Counted from the stretch's first letter, positions 1 through 7,496 are shown. The stretch: 25,123 bases of DNA from Ruminococcaceae bacterium UBA6416 (GCA_002438505.1 DJPI01000047.1:1-25123), one strand, 5' to 3'. Translations and numbers: made by a program. Notes: a model not told the origin generated them from the letters alone.

Positions 1-632
1 GAACCGCTGTAAAGCATATTCTTTCTGTCGCCGAGCGCAACGTCCTTTGACTTATCCTTAAGATAAAGCACGTCAACCATTTTTGTTACGGGAACAGATT
101 CACCCGTGAGGGCGGCTTCTTCAACCTTCATTGAGTGCGATTCAAGAACGCGGCAGTCCGCAGGAACTGCGTCGCCCGCTTCAAGCAAAACGATATCGCC
201 CACAACAAGGTCTTCGCTTTTGAGAACCACGGTTTTTCCGTCGCGTAAAACTTTGCTGGTTGCGGCGGTCATCTGCATGAGCGCGTCCATTGCGGCCTCT
301 GCCTTGCTTTCCTGAACAAGACCCATGATGGTGTTGATGATAACAACAACAAGGATAACCAGAACGTCCGCAAAATCGCGCACTCCGGGCTTTCCACCGG
401 CTTCAATAACCGCAACAACAGCCTGAATGGCGGCGGCAACAAGAAGCATGATTATCATCGGGTCGGCAAGAGAGCCGATGAACTTTTTGAACATGCTCTC
501 CTTTTCGGCTTCTTTGAGCTTGTTTTTTCCGTTCTTTTCAAGACGTTCGGCTGCCTGCTTGGAACTCAGTCCTTTTTCAGAACTCTTAACGTCGGAAAGA
601 ACCTGTTCGGCTCCTTCAAGATAGAACTTCAT
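1..632 (-). CDS. P-type (P2) cation-transporting ATPase, N-terminal part, cut by window edge
   Basis: About 210 residues of a P2-type ATPase that would pump a cation, most likely Ca2+, across the cytoplasmic membrane at the cost of ATP. The start is the ATG at 632-630, preceded by GAAAGGA. Residues 1-45 match the cation-ATPase N-terminal helical domain (GLSSKQAAERLEKNGKN). Two membrane helices follow at about 55-77 and 87-107. Then comes the actuator domain with the phosphatase loop EEAALTGES (TGES at 176-179) and VPADCRVLES before it. The phosphorylation site DKTGT, the nucleotide domain and TM3 onward lie beyond position 1, so the transported ion cannot be read. It has its own promoter and a structured leader. 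The family call is firm. Ca2+ rather than Mn2+ or another ion is inferred from the P2A-like N-terminus. Confidence 0.93.
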   Translation of the reverse strand, partial: MKFYLEGAEQVLSDVKSSEKGLSSKQAAERLEKNGKNKLKEAEKESMFKKFIGSLADPMIIMLLVAAAIQAVVAVIEAGGKPGVRDFADVLVILVVVIINTIMGLVQESKAEAAMDALMQMTAATSKVLRDGKTVVLKSEDLVVGDIVLLEAGDAVPADCRVLESHSMKVEEAALTGESVPVTKMVDVLYLKDKSKDVALGDRKNMLYSG

Positions 633-662
633 GTTTTCTCAATTCCTTTCTTTCAAGTGAGC

Positions 663-736
663 GGGAACAAGGCGTTAAGAGGCCGCGTTCCCCCCTTTTG
701 CTTTTGGTGTCAGTCCGTTACGCCGGACAATGACAC
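663..736 (-). promoter_or_regulatory. Structured 5' leader with two hairpins, possible cis-regulatory RNA
   Basis: Reading the transcript: hairpin one (736-707) pairs GTGTCA with TGACAC and, after a TT bulge, GTCCG with CGGAC around the loop GCGTAA. Hairpin two (692-663) pairs GGGAAC with GTTCCC and an inner GGC with GCC. The ribosome binding site and ATG follow about 15-30 bases later. Neither stem is followed by a U-run in the sense direction, so this is not a plain terminator. I could not match it to the yybP-ykoY or NiCo riboswitch consensus. A regulatory role is inferred. Confidence 0.45.
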
Positions 737-750
737 AACGTAATATTAAA

Positions 751-779
751 AATTTATCACAAATTGAAAGAGTTGTCAA
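751..779 (-). promoter_or_regulatory. Promoter of the cation ATPase gene
   Basis: On the minus strand, -35 TTGACA (779-774), a 17-base spacer and -10 TAAATT (756-751). This puts the transcript start near 744 and gives a leader of about 110 bases before the ATG at 632. Confidence 0.75.
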
Positions 780-900
780 TAAGCTTCTTCAATTACTGAC
801 AGGTTTGTTAATTCTTTTTCCTTTTCTTTCTGCGATATATAGAGTTTTTGCATTTATATCCGTCTCATTCCAAATTCAGAGCGGAAAACCACCGGCAGGA

Positions 901-961
901 AAAACAAAAGCTGCAGTTTTCACCGCATCGTCTTTCGGCATCAGTGCAAATTGCAGCCTTT
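901..961 (-). terminator. Terminator after the first Big_2 protein gene
   Basis: Minus-strand stem of 10 bp between 961-952 and 915-906 (AAAGGCTGCA with TGCAGCTTTT, one G-U pair), with extra pairing inside the arms, then GTTTT and more U-rich sequence. It lies about 30 bases after the stop at 992. Apart from this terminator, the ATPase promoter and the leader, I see nothing in the gene-free stretch 633-991. Confidence 0.8.
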
Positions 962-991
962 TATAATTTTGCTTTTTATATTCTTATGTGA

Positions 992-2722
992 TTATTTGTA
1001 ATAGTAATAATCGTCATACCAAAGGGTGTCATAATTAACCTTTTGCTTTGTTCCGTTCATATATTCAACAACAATGTCCTTTATTCTCAGAGCAGAAACA
1101 TTGCTGTTATAAAACACCGGATCCCAATAGAACTTATCTCTGCTCTTTGCATAAAACGGTCCTTCAACGTGAAGATAACGGTAGCACTGGTTCCAAATTT
1201 CGCAATATGCCGGGTCGCCGACTCTGTTGTAAAAGTACACTGTAAATCTGATATACTTGATGTCCTTTTTCGTGTTGTTTGTAATTTCGATGATAGGTTC
1301 AACGCCGTTTGCGGAATTAATCTTCCAATCAACATTGTTTATGGTTATCGGCGGAAGTCCTTTAACATTGACGGTGCATTTATATGTTCTCTTGTTGTTC
1401 ACGGCATATATCACCGTTGTGCCTTTTTTGATACCTTTGACCGTGCCATCCTTACCAACAGTTGCAATTTTTTTGTTTCCGCTTTTCCAAACCGTTTTTC
1501 CCGTTGCGCCTTTAAGAACAAGAGTTTTTTTGCTTCCGATATAAAGATTCAGTGTTGCGCTGCTGAGGCGCGGAGAGACAACCTCAATTTTGCATTTGAG
1601 CACGGTCTTTTTTCTCACCGCAGTGATTGTTGCTTTTCCGATTCCAACCGCTTTAACAACGCCGTTTTTGTCAACCTTTGCAACCTTTGAGTCAGAGCTT
1701 GACCACTTGATTTTTCCGCTTCCGCCGTTATATTTAAGAGTAAACGACCGGTCAAGATACAGCTTTTTGCTTGACGCATTAAGGCATTTCGGCTTGACCG
1801 TAACGGCGCAGGTGAGCTTTTTTCCGCCTGTTACGGCGGTGATTGTTGCCTTTCCGGCTTTCACCGGAGTGACAAGACCTTTTGAATTGACCTTTGCAAT
1901 TTTGGTATTGGATGACTTCCACGTCACTTTTTTGGAAGATTTCACCGTGAGCTGATATGTTGAGCCGTAGTAAACCGAAGCGGACGTTTTGCTGATGCTT
2001 GGAACTATGCTGAATTTTTTTGTGATAGTTCCCGTATAATTGCCGCAAAGCTTGACCGTGAGCGTTGCCGTTCCGATTTTGACGTTGTTCTTATATTCAA
2101 CGGTATAGTCTTTTCCCTGTTTAAGCTCTGTCTTTTTATAAGTGAGCTTCACGGCAGGCTTGATTGCCGCGCCGGTATATTTCTGAGCTGCGATATCGGC
2201 CGCTGAAATTTTGCTGCTCGGAATCTTGCTGACAACAACGGTGAATTTATCATAGAGTCCGGCATAATCGCGCTTTTCCTCCGGTTCACCTTTATCCTCG
2301 TCATCCTCACCGTCAAGGTCAAAGTCAAAATCCAAATAATCGTATTCATCAAGCAAATCGTAGCCGCCGTCCTGAAAAACAGAGACGGTGACCGTTCCGG
2401 CCGAAAGAGCTCTGATTGCCCAACCGCCGGAAATTTTTTCAACTTTCAGAACCGCCGGATTGGAGGATGTTACTTCATCAACCGAATAGTCAAAACCATC
2501 ATACATAATGTCCGGATCTCTGTCAAAATCATAGAAGCTAAGCTCATCGTCACCGATTAATTTCTTTTCTCCAACAAGCATTTTTATGTTTGTTTCGTTG
2601 ATTATGTCATCGACAAAATAATAATCCGCACTGCTCCTTGCGCTGACAAAAATCAGCTGAGAAAAGCTTAAAGCCATAACGAGCGCAAGAATCAGCGACA
2701 AAACGCTTTTTAACTTTTTCAT
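992..2722 (-). CDS. Secreted protein with YTG-type module, three Big_2-like repeats and a C-terminal beta domain
   Basis: 576 residues. Residues 1-28 are a signal peptide (KK, then a hydrophobic stretch, cleavage likely after VSA). Residues about 40-118 look like a degenerate Ig-like unit (SSNPAVLKVEKISGG...ALSAGTVTV). Residues 121-152 are a very acidic linker. Residues 166-243 form the YTG module (KYTGAAIKPAVKLTY, GKDYTVEYKNN, GNYTGTITKKFSI). Three Big_2-like repeats follow at about 244-310, 313-382 and 384-454, each with a KVTWKSSN...KVNSKGLVT...GKATITA core. Residues 455-576 are a separate domain rich in aromatic residues, perhaps DUF5780/FxLYD-like, with a Tyr-rich tail. There is no LPXTG motif or C-terminal anchor, so it is secreted or held non-covalently. 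ATG follows GAGACGAGGA. It is a paralogue of the next gene. The specific role is unknown. Confidence 0.88.
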   Translation of the reverse strand: MKKLKSVLSLILALVMALSFSQLIFVSARSSADYYFVDDIINETNIKMLVGEKKLIGDDELSFYDFDRDPDIMYDGFDYSVDEVTSSNPAVLKVEKISGGWAIRALSAGTVTVSVFQDGGYDLLDEYDYLDFDFDLDGEDDEDKGEPEEKRDYAGLYDKFTVVVSKIPSSKISAADIAAQKYTGAAIKPAVKLTYKKTELKQGKDYTVEYKNNVKIGTATLTVKLCGNYTGTITKKFSIVPSISKTSASVYYGSTYQLTVKSSKKVTWKSSNTKIAKVNSKGLVTPVKAGKATITAVTGGKKLTCAVTVKPKCLNASSKKLYLDRSFTLKYNGGSGKIKWSSSDSKVAKVDKNGVVKAVGIGKATITAVRKKTVLKCKIEVVSPRLSSATLNLYIGSKKTLVLKGATGKTVWKSGNKKIATVGKDGTVKGIKKGTTVIYAVNNKRTYKCTVNVKGLPPITINNVDWKINSANGVEPIIEITNNTKKDIKYIRFTVYFYNRVGDPAYCEIWNQCYRYLHVEGPFYAKSRDKFYWDPVFYNSNVSALRIKDIVVEYMNGTKQKVNYDTLWYDDYYYYK

Positions 2723-2767
2723 TTTTCCTCGTCTCCAATCAAAATTATTCGGTATTGCCTTAATATA

Positions 2768-2796
2768 TTTATATCACTGCCTCGCCGTTCTGTCAA
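2768..2796 (-). promoter_or_regulatory. Promoter of the first Big_2 protein gene
   Basis: Minus-strand -35 TTGACA (2796-2791), 17-base spacer, -10 TATAAA (2773-2768). The -35 box abuts the T-run of the upstream paralogue's terminator, so the two genes are separate units in a very compact junction. Confidence 0.85.
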
Positions 2797-2841
2797 CAAA
2801 AAAAGTCCAAATAAGAAGCATAGACCTCTTTTTTGGACTTT
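2797..2841 (-). terminator. Terminator after the second Big_2 protein gene
   Basis: Minus strand: AAAGTCCAAA (2841-2832) pairs with TTTGGACTTT (2811-2802), AAGA/TTCTT extends the stem inside, and a run of T follows directly. It lies 30 bases after the stop at 2872. Confidence 0.85.
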
Positions 2842-2871
2842 GGTGACCACTGATTAACTCAAGGCTTCAAT

Positions 2872-4227
2872 TCATTTCACCGTAACGGTGCATTTATAAG
2901 TTACGCCGGCGTGCTTTGCCGTGATAACAGCCTGACCTTTTTTGATGCCCTTAACAAGGCCGTTTTTGTTCACGCTTGCAACCTTCGGCTTTGAGGATTT
3001 CCATGTGACCTTGCTCACCGCGCCATTAAGGTCAAGGTCAAAGGTTTTGCCCTTTTTAAGTGTGAGCTTTGTGCTGCTGAGCTTCTGGTTAATGACGTTC
3101 ACGGTGCAGGTGACGGCGCGCTTGTTTCTTGTTGCGGTGATTGTCACCTTGCCCTTTTTGAGGGCGGTAACAAGGCCGTTTTTGTTGACCTTTGCGGTTT
3201 TGCTGTTTGAGCTTTTCCATGTGACGGTGCCGGTTCCGCCGTAATAATCAAGGTCAAATTTCCGGCCGACATAAAGCGTTTTCTTTGCGGCGTTGAGCTG
3301 GCGCTTTTTAACGGTAACGGTGCAGGAAAGCGTATAACCGCCCGTTGTTGCCGTTATAACGGCCTTCCCGGCGCTCACGGGTGTCACAATGCCCTTTGAG
3401 CTGACCTTTGCAACGGATTTGTTCTTTGAGCGCCATGTGATTTTTTCGCTCGCGTTGACCTTTAAATTGAGAGTGTTTCCGTAATAAAGGACGGCGGAGG
3501 TTTTGTTTATGGTCGGACGGATTTTGAATTCCTCATAGATTCTTCCGGAAAAGCCGCCGGAAAGAAGAATTTCAACCGAGGCCGTTCCAACCTCACGGTT
3601 GCCCTCAAGGAAAACGGTGTAATCCCTTCCCTCTTTGAGGGTCATGTTTTTATATGTAAGCTTCAGCGCAGGCTTTATATACTTGCCGGTGTAATTCACA
3701 TCAGGAATTTTTGCAACGCTGACCTCCGTTTCCGGAACGCGGTCAATATTAATGCGGAAAGTATCATAATTTCCCAGGTAAATTCTGTCATCGGACGGCT
3801 TTTGGTTATACACCTCGCCGTAATGATAGACGGTTATTTCGGCCGTACCGGGTTCTCCGGCTTTGAGAATATATCCGCCGGTTTCATAATCGTCAACCTC
3901 AACAACGCTCGGGTCGGAGGACTCAACCGCAACAATGCTGTATACGCTGTCATCGAACTCGATATCCGGGCCGTCATTGTGGTTCAAATCATCGTTTTTA
4001 TAATAATCATAATAGTTTTCAAGCGAGTCAAGAACAAAGCTGTCATAGGAGTAAGCGTCAATATCCGTCACACCGATAATATTATCGTCAAAAAGATAAT
4101 CAAACGGGTCAAGATATTCGCCTATTGCCTTTGCAAAAAGTCCGCTTTGGCCGGAAACGGCAAACGAGGAAACAAATAATATTGCCGCGGCAAAAACGGC
4201 AGCAGCCCTTTGAAGAATCTTTTTCAT
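2872..4227 (-). CDS. Secreted protein with YTG-type module and three Big_2-like repeats
   Basis: 451 residues and a paralogue of the gene at 992-2722. A signal peptide spans about 1-34 (MKKILQR, hydrophobic core, FAKA). Residues 35-160 are acidic and Tyr/Asp-rich, with a faint Ig-like unit (VESSDPSVVEVDDYETGGYILKAGEPGTAEITV, seen in parts). The YTG module is at about 165-239 (NYTGKYIKPALKLTYKN, GRDYTVFLEGN, GGFSGRIYEEFKI). Three Big_2-like repeats span about 240-307, 309-379 and 381-451, and the protein ends exactly at the end of the third. It therefore lacks the C-terminal domain of its neighbour. There is no sorting signal. The start follows AGGGAG, 9-10 bases before the ATG. Its own promoter and terminator flank it. 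The likely role is at the cell surface; a ligand or partner cannot be read. Confidence 0.88.
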   Translation of the reverse strand: MKKILQRAAAVFAAAILFVSSFAVSGQSGLFAKAIGEYLDPFDYLFDDNIIGVTDIDAYSYDSFVLDSLENYYDYYKNDDLNHNDGPDIEFDDSVYSIVAVESSDPSVVEVDDYETGGYILKAGEPGTAEITVYHYGEVYNQKPSDDRIYLGNYDTFRINIDRVPETEVSVAKIPDVNYTGKYIKPALKLTYKNMTLKEGRDYTVFLEGNREVGTASVEILLSGGFSGRIYEEFKIRPTINKTSAVLYYGNTLNLKVNASEKITWRSKNKSVAKVSSKGIVTPVSAGKAVITATTGGYTLSCTVTVKKRQLNAAKKTLYVGRKFDLDYYGGTGTVTWKSSNSKTAKVNKNGLVTALKKGKVTITATRNKRAVTCTVNVINQKLSSTKLTLKKGKTFDLDLNGAVSKVTWKSSKPKVASVNKNGLVKGIKKGQAVITAKHAGVTYKCTVTVK

Positions 4228-4315
4228 TTATATACGTCTCCCTTTTTTCAAACAGTTTTTGTTATGTTAACACCGAAAGCTTAAATCAAGCTATATTATC
4301 ACAAATAACATTATA

Positions 4316-4344
4316 GTTATATCATTAAATTGTGAAGATGTCAA
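4316..4344 (-). promoter_or_regulatory. Promoter of the second Big_2 protein gene
   Basis: Minus-strand -35 TTGACA (4344-4339), 17-base spacer, -10 TATAAC (4321-4316). The leader is about 80 bases. Confidence 0.8.
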
Positions 4345-4385
4345 GAAGAATATGGGTATTGCTTTCAAATCGGAATGAAGAATCA

Positions 4386-4440
4386 ACAAGGCTATAATTC
4401 GCAGACGCAGTAATGCGAGCTCTGCAAATTATAGCCTTGT
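4386..4440. terminator. 55-base nested inverted repeat, probable terminator
   Basis: Perfect 14-bp arms, ACAAGGCTATAATT (4386-4399) and AATTATAGCCTTGT (4427-4440). Inside are a 5-bp stem (GCAGA/TCTGC) and a 4-bp stem (CGCA/TGCG) around GTAA. It lies just after the lipoprotein gene (minus strand, stop at 4467). The flank after the arm on the minus strand is TGATTC, which is not a U-run, so termination is likely but not certain. Confidence 0.6.
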
Positions 4441-4466
4441 TTAATTTGTTATGTTTGATATTTTAT

Positions 4467-4871
4467 TTACCGCTGAGATACCTGAGACAAATCCTTGCCG
4501 ATGTACTTTTTCAAAACCTTGTTCTGGTCTGCACCGGCGCGAACATAATAACTTCTCCCCATAACAAGGAAGTCGCCGTCAACATACCAGCAACCACTGT
4601 CCGGCTCTTCAATAAAATCTTCGCTCCACTCATAGGTTTCTTCTTCGCTTTCAACATTAATCGTGAGCGTTTTGTTGCCAATAACATATTGACCGGAGCC
4701 TTCATTGCTCCAAAAAGAGCCGTCCTTTTTGAAATCAAACACCGCCTCGGAATATCCGGCCAAAACCCATGTTCCGACTATGTCCTTTTTCGGTGACGAG
4801 CCGCAGGCCGAAAGCGCCGATAAAACTATCAGCAAACAAAGAATGGCGGAAATTACTTTAATCTTTTTCAT
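4467..4871 (-). CDS. Small lipoprotein, lipocalin-like DUF5640-type
   Basis: 134 residues. The signal sequence MKKIKVISAILCLLIVLS ends in a lipobox LSAC with Cys23, so the mature protein should be lipidated on the outer face of the membrane. The mature part begins GSSPKKDIVGTWVLAG. The GTW motif followed by alternating strands (FDFKKDGSF, GQYVIGNKTLTI, WYVDGDFLVMGRSYYVRA) resembles the small lipocalin-like domains found in many Clostridia lipoproteins. It has an AGGAGG site 6 bases before its ATG and starts 11 bases after the stop of the DUF4234-like gene, so the two are co-transcribed. Ligand and function are unknown. Confidence 0.85.
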   Translation of the reverse strand: MKKIKVISAILCLLIVLSALSACGSSPKKDIVGTWVLAGYSEAVFDFKKDGSFWSNEGSGQYVIGNKTLTINVESEEETYEWSEDFIEEPDSGCWYVDGDFLVMGRSYYVRAGADQNKVLKKYIGKDLSQVSQR

Positions 4872-4882
4872 AGTGTTCCTCC

Positions 4883-5380
4883 TCAGCCGTTCTGATTGAA
4901 GTCGGCATTAATCAGATTGATAGCCTTAAGATATTTATAAAGATAAACAAACGGGCCAACAATAATCAGCACGCCCAATATGCACCAAAGCCAGTAATCG
5001 GCTGCGCCGAAATTATAATCAATGCTGCGGCGTTTGAGCTCCGCGCCCATTCTTGCGTTAAGCTTGTGACGCCAAACAAGGTAGCCTATTCCGCAGGTGA
5101 GCGGTCCGACAATAAAAGTTAAAAGCCAGAAATTCATGGTCTTTTTTCCGTCATACCGGCTGCAAACAACATTGATGTCCTCTGATATATGAGCGTCCAT
5201 CACAAGAGAATAAATACCCAAGGTTAAAATCGAAAGCAAAATTGTTTTTGCAAGTCCTCTGTCGGTTTTAAGCTGAGAAACGGGTGAAGTTACCGTAACA
5301 TTGATGTTCATGTTCATGTTTTGCTGTTGCTGCGCTTGATTTTCCGCCGCATTTTGCGGCTCATTCAGATTTTCTGCCAT
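4883..5380 (-). CDS. DUF4234-like multi-spanning membrane protein
   Basis: 165 residues. Residues 1-40 are polar and Asn/Gln-rich (QAQQQQNMNMNINVTV) and likely cytoplasmic. Three hydrophobic segments follow: about 43-66 (ILLSILTLGIYSLVM), 83-107 (FWLLTFIVGPLTCGIGYLVW) and 128-152 (LWCILGVLIIVGPFVYLYKY). The LTLGIYSL and GIGYLVWRHKLNARMG patterns are typical of DUF4234 and related small membrane proteins, whose function is unknown. The ATG has AGGAG upstream. It is the first gene of a two-gene unit with the lipoprotein, transcribed from a consensus promoter whose start site overlaps a palindrome. The divergent XRE gene is the natural candidate regulator. Confidence 0.82.
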   Translation of the reverse strand: MAENLNEPQNAAENQAQQQQNMNMNINVTVTSPVSQLKTDRGLAKTILLSILTLGIYSLVMDAHISEDINVVCSRYDGKKTMNFWLLTFIVGPLTCGIGYLVWRHKLNARMGAELKRRSIDYNFGAADYWLWCILGVLIIVGPFVYLYKYLKAINLINADFNQNG

Positions 5381-5460
5381 TTTTTCAGTCTCCTTTTTTC
5401 AATAATAATATGCTGACTCAACGAAAGTAAATTTACTGACTATGTCTGCCCTCCCTCTTT

Positions 5461-5490
5461 TGATTTTGCACCTATATAAGTGCAAAATCA
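5461..5490. promoter_or_regulatory. 11-bp palindromic operator between divergent units
   Basis: TGATTTTGCAC (5461-5471) and GTGCAAAATCA (5480-5490) form a perfect inverted repeat around 8 A/T-rich bases. One end touches the minus-strand -10 box, so the repeat covers the start site of the DUF4234/lipoprotein unit. It also lies just upstream of the XRE gene. Its position suits a repressor site. That the neighbouring XRE protein binds it is inferred. Confidence 0.65.
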
Positions 5491-5518
5491 GTATAGCACA
5501 CTGCTAAAATTATGTCAA
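5490..5518 (-). promoter_or_regulatory. Promoter of the DUF4234/lipoprotein unit
   Basis: Minus-strand -35 TTGACA (5518-5513), 17-base spacer, -10 TATACT (5495-5490). Confidence 0.85.
5503..5510 (+). promoter_or_regulatory. Possible extended -10 promoter of the XRE gene
   Basis: TG-C-TAAAAT on the plus strand, about 43 bases before the ATG. No good -35 box is present, and the region where it would lie overlaps the end of the palindrome. This fits weak, autoregulated expression. Confidence 0.4.
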
Positions 5519-5552
5519 TGCAATTTTGAAAAAAAAACAACAACAGGGTGAT

Positions 5553-5786
5553 ATGATGAATCCCGAATATGAGAAATTTTTCGGCCAACAAATACGAAAT
5601 GCAAGGGAAAAATCAAAGCTGACTCAGGAGCAGGTTGCTGCAAAGCTTCAGGTTAACGGCTGCGATATAACAAGAAGTGCGCTTGCAAAAATCGAAGTCG
5701 GCCAGCGCCATGTTTATCCCGATGAAATCAGACTCTTAAAAGAAATTCTTCATGTTTCATATGATGAGCTTTTTGAAAAACGATAA
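5553..5786 (+). CDS. Small XRE-family helix-turn-helix regulator
   Basis: 77 residues, almost entirely one HTH_3 domain. FGQQIRNAREKSKLTQEQVA carries helices 1-2, and ITRSALAKIEVGQRHVYPDE holds the recognition helix and the conserved IE.G.R motif. EIRLLKEILHVSYDELF is the usual last helix. The frame is open back to a TTG at 5526, but AGGGTG lies 3 bases before the ATG at 5553 and 6 before the ATG at 5556, so one of these two is the likely start. It has no effector domain. It faces the DUF4234/lipoprotein unit across a shared control region with an 11-bp palindrome, so it probably represses that unit and itself. Confidence 0.88.
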   Translation: MMNPEYEKFFGQQIRNAREKSKLTQEQVAAKLQVNGCDITRSALAKIEVGQRHVYPDEIRLLKEILHVSYDELFEKR

Positions 5787-5792
5787 AATTAA

Positions 5793-5831
5793 AAAACGAC
5801 CCCGCCGGTTCAAGACCTTAAGGATCGTTTT
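5793..5831. terminator. Bidirectional terminator between convergent genes
   Basis: AAAACGA (5793-5799) pairs with TCGTTTT (5825-5831), with partial CC/GG pairing inside. The plus side continues GATTTTTTATT and the minus side TTAATTTTA, so it can end both the XRE gene and the UPF0210 gene. Confidence 0.75.
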
Positions 5832-5852
5832 GATTTTTTATTCAATCACGCT

Positions 5853-7214
5853 TCAGTTCTTAAGCGAATGCATCGGAGCCGGAATGCGGCCCTTGCGCGC
5901 AATAAACTCCTCTGAAGAGAACGGATGAACCGGCATCACGGGAGCCGAACCGAGAAGTCCGCCGAACTCAACGATATCTCCAACCCTTTTTCCGGGCGCC
6001 GGAATAATTCTGACCGCAGTGGTCTTGCAGTTGACAACGCCAATCGCCGCCTCGTCCGCAATAATTGCGGAGAGCGTTGAAGCCGGTGTGTCACCCGGAA
6101 CAGCAATCATGTCAAGGCCGACCGAGCAGACGCAGGTCATTGCCTCAAGCTTGTCAAGCTTCAGCGAGCCGTTCTGCGCGGCGGCAATCATTCCCTCGTC
6201 CTCGCTGACGGGGATAAATGCGCCGGAAAGCCCGCCAACATGGTTGCTTGCCATTACGCCGCCCTTTTTAACCGCATCATTGAGCAAAGCAAGCGCCGCC
6301 GTTGTTCCGTGGGTTCCGCAGCTTTCAAGTCCCATTTCTTCAAGTATCCTTGCAACGGAATCGCCTTTTTCCGGGGTCGGAGCGAGCGAAAGGTCAACAA
6401 TTCCGAACGGAACACCGAGCCTTTCCGACGCTTCTTTTGCAACAAGCTGTCCCATGCGCGTAATTTTGAACGCGGTTTTTTTAATGGTTTCCGCAACAAC
6501 GTCAAACGGCTCACCCTTGCAGCTTTGAAGCGCGTGATAAACAACACCGGGGCCGCTGACGCCGACATTGATAACGCACTCCGGTTCACCAACGCCGTGG
6601 AACGCTCCGGCCATGAACGGATTGTCCTCAACGGCGTTTGCAAAAACAACAAGCTTTGCGCAGCCGAAGCCTCCGGATTCCTTTGTTTTCTCCGCTGTTT
6701 TTTTGATTATTTCGCCCATGAGCGCAACCGCGTCCATATTGATTCCGGCCTTTGTTGAAGCAACGCAAACGCTTGAACAAACGCGGTCGGTCACCGTGAG
6801 CGCCTCCGGGATGGATTTGATGAGCCTCAAATCGCTTTCGGTGAAGCCCTTGTTAACAAGGGCGGAAAAGCCGCCGATGAAATTCACGCCGCATTTTTTT
6901 GCAGCCTCATCAAGCGCAATGGCAAAGGGAACATAGCTTTTTGAATCACTGGCGGCGGCAACAAGGGAAATCGGCGTCACGGAAATGCGCTTGTTAACAA
7001 TCGGAATTCCGAATTCGCGCTCAATCTGCTCGCCGGTTTCAACAAGCCTTGCGGCCTTGCGGCAGATTTTTTTATAAACCTTTTTGCAGGCCTTGTCAAT
7101 ATCCTCATCGCAGCAGTCAAGAAGCGAGATGCCCATTGTTATTGTTCTCACGTCAAGATGCTGGTTGTCAATCATGTCAAGGGTACTTATTATATCTTTC
7201 GGATTATACAGCAT
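5853..7214 (-). CDS. PFL family protein, UPF0210 (DUF711)
   Basis: 453 residues, the usual length of UPF0210. Typical stretches are VRTITMGISLLDC near the N-terminus, GIPIVNKRISVTPISL, INVGVSGPGVVYHAL (Gly-rich), GIVDLSLAPTPEKGDSVA and VNCKTTAVRIIPAPGKRVGD near the C-terminus. The family is named for a pyruvate-formate-lyase-like fold, but I see no glycyl-radical loop (RVSGY-type), so no radical chemistry should be assumed. It follows the ACT-domain gene by 12 bases, with AGGGG overlapping that gene's stop, so it is the second gene of a two-gene unit. The same pair occurs in streptococci (SP_0238/SP_0239). The conserved pairing suggests ligand sensing by the ACT protein, but the reaction is unknown. 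Confidence 0.95.
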   Translation of the reverse strand: MLYNPKDIISTLDMIDNQHLDVRTITMGISLLDCCDEDIDKACKKVYKKICRKAARLVETGEQIEREFGIPIVNKRISVTPISLVAAASDSKSYVPFAIALDEAAKKCGVNFIGGFSALVNKGFTESDLRLIKSIPEALTVTDRVCSSVCVASTKAGINMDAVALMGEIIKKTAEKTKESGGFGCAKLVVFANAVEDNPFMAGAFHGVGEPECVINVGVSGPGVVYHALQSCKGEPFDVVAETIKKTAFKITRMGQLVAKEASERLGVPFGIVDLSLAPTPEKGDSVARILEEMGLESCGTHGTTAALALLNDAVKKGGVMASNHVGGLSGAFIPVSEDEGMIAAAQNGSLKLDKLEAMTCVCSVGLDMIAVPGDTPASTLSAIIADEAAIGVVNCKTTAVRIIPAPGKRVGDIVEFGGLLGSAPVMPVHPFSSEEFIARKGRIPAPMHSLKN

Positions 7215-7226
7215 TTTTTATACCCC

Positions 7227-7496
7227 TCAGACCCTGTGCATGAGCGTGAAGATATCCTCGCGCTGAGTGTGGATAACAAGACCCATCTTTTTTCCGAGCT
7301 CATCAAGCTTTTCCGCAAGAGCGGCAACGCCGGACGCGCTTTTTGATGTGTCAACAAGCATGGTCATTGTGAAAAACTCCTCCATGACCGTTTGACTGAT
7401 GTCAAGTATATTAACGCTGTTTTCGCTCAGGAGAGTGCAAACGGCCGCAATAATGCCTGTGGTGTCTCTTCCGGAGACCGTTACAATCGCTTTCAT
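7227..7496 (-). CDS. ACT domain protein, UPF0237
   Basis: 89 residues forming a single ACT domain. It opens MKAIVTVSGRDTTGIIAAVC and continues NSVNILDISQTVMEEFFTMTMLVD, the usual beta-alpha-beta pattern with the small-ligand loop at DTTGI. ACT domains bind amino acids or other small molecules. This stand-alone type is normally found beside UPF0210, as it is here. The ATG follows AGAGG by 8 bases. A consensus promoter and a hairpin leader precede it. The ligand is unknown. Confidence 0.95.
   Translation of the reverse strand: MKAIVTVSGRDTTGIIAAVCTLLSENSVNILDISQTVMEEFFTMTMLVDTSKSASGVAALAEKLDELGKKMGLVIHTQREDIFTLMHRV

Noticed and set aside
663..736. yybP-ykoY manganese riboswitch or NiCo riboswitch before the cation ATPase
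   Set aside because: The conserved junction sequences of these RNAs are not visible; only two simple hairpins are seen, so it is recorded as an unassigned leader.
730..966. 78-codon open frame on the plus strand
   Set aside because: It covers the ATPase promoter and the terminator of the neighbouring gene, has no ribosome binding site and shows no recognisable domain.
1043..1955. Several open frames on the plus strand opposite the first Big_2 protein gene
   Set aside because: They are mirror frames of repeated beta-sheet coding sequence, have no start signals, and their products have no recognisable domain.
5853..7214. Glycyl-radical enzyme, from the PFL family name
   Set aside because: No C-terminal Gly-radical loop and no activating enzyme nearby; UPF0210 is a separate family.
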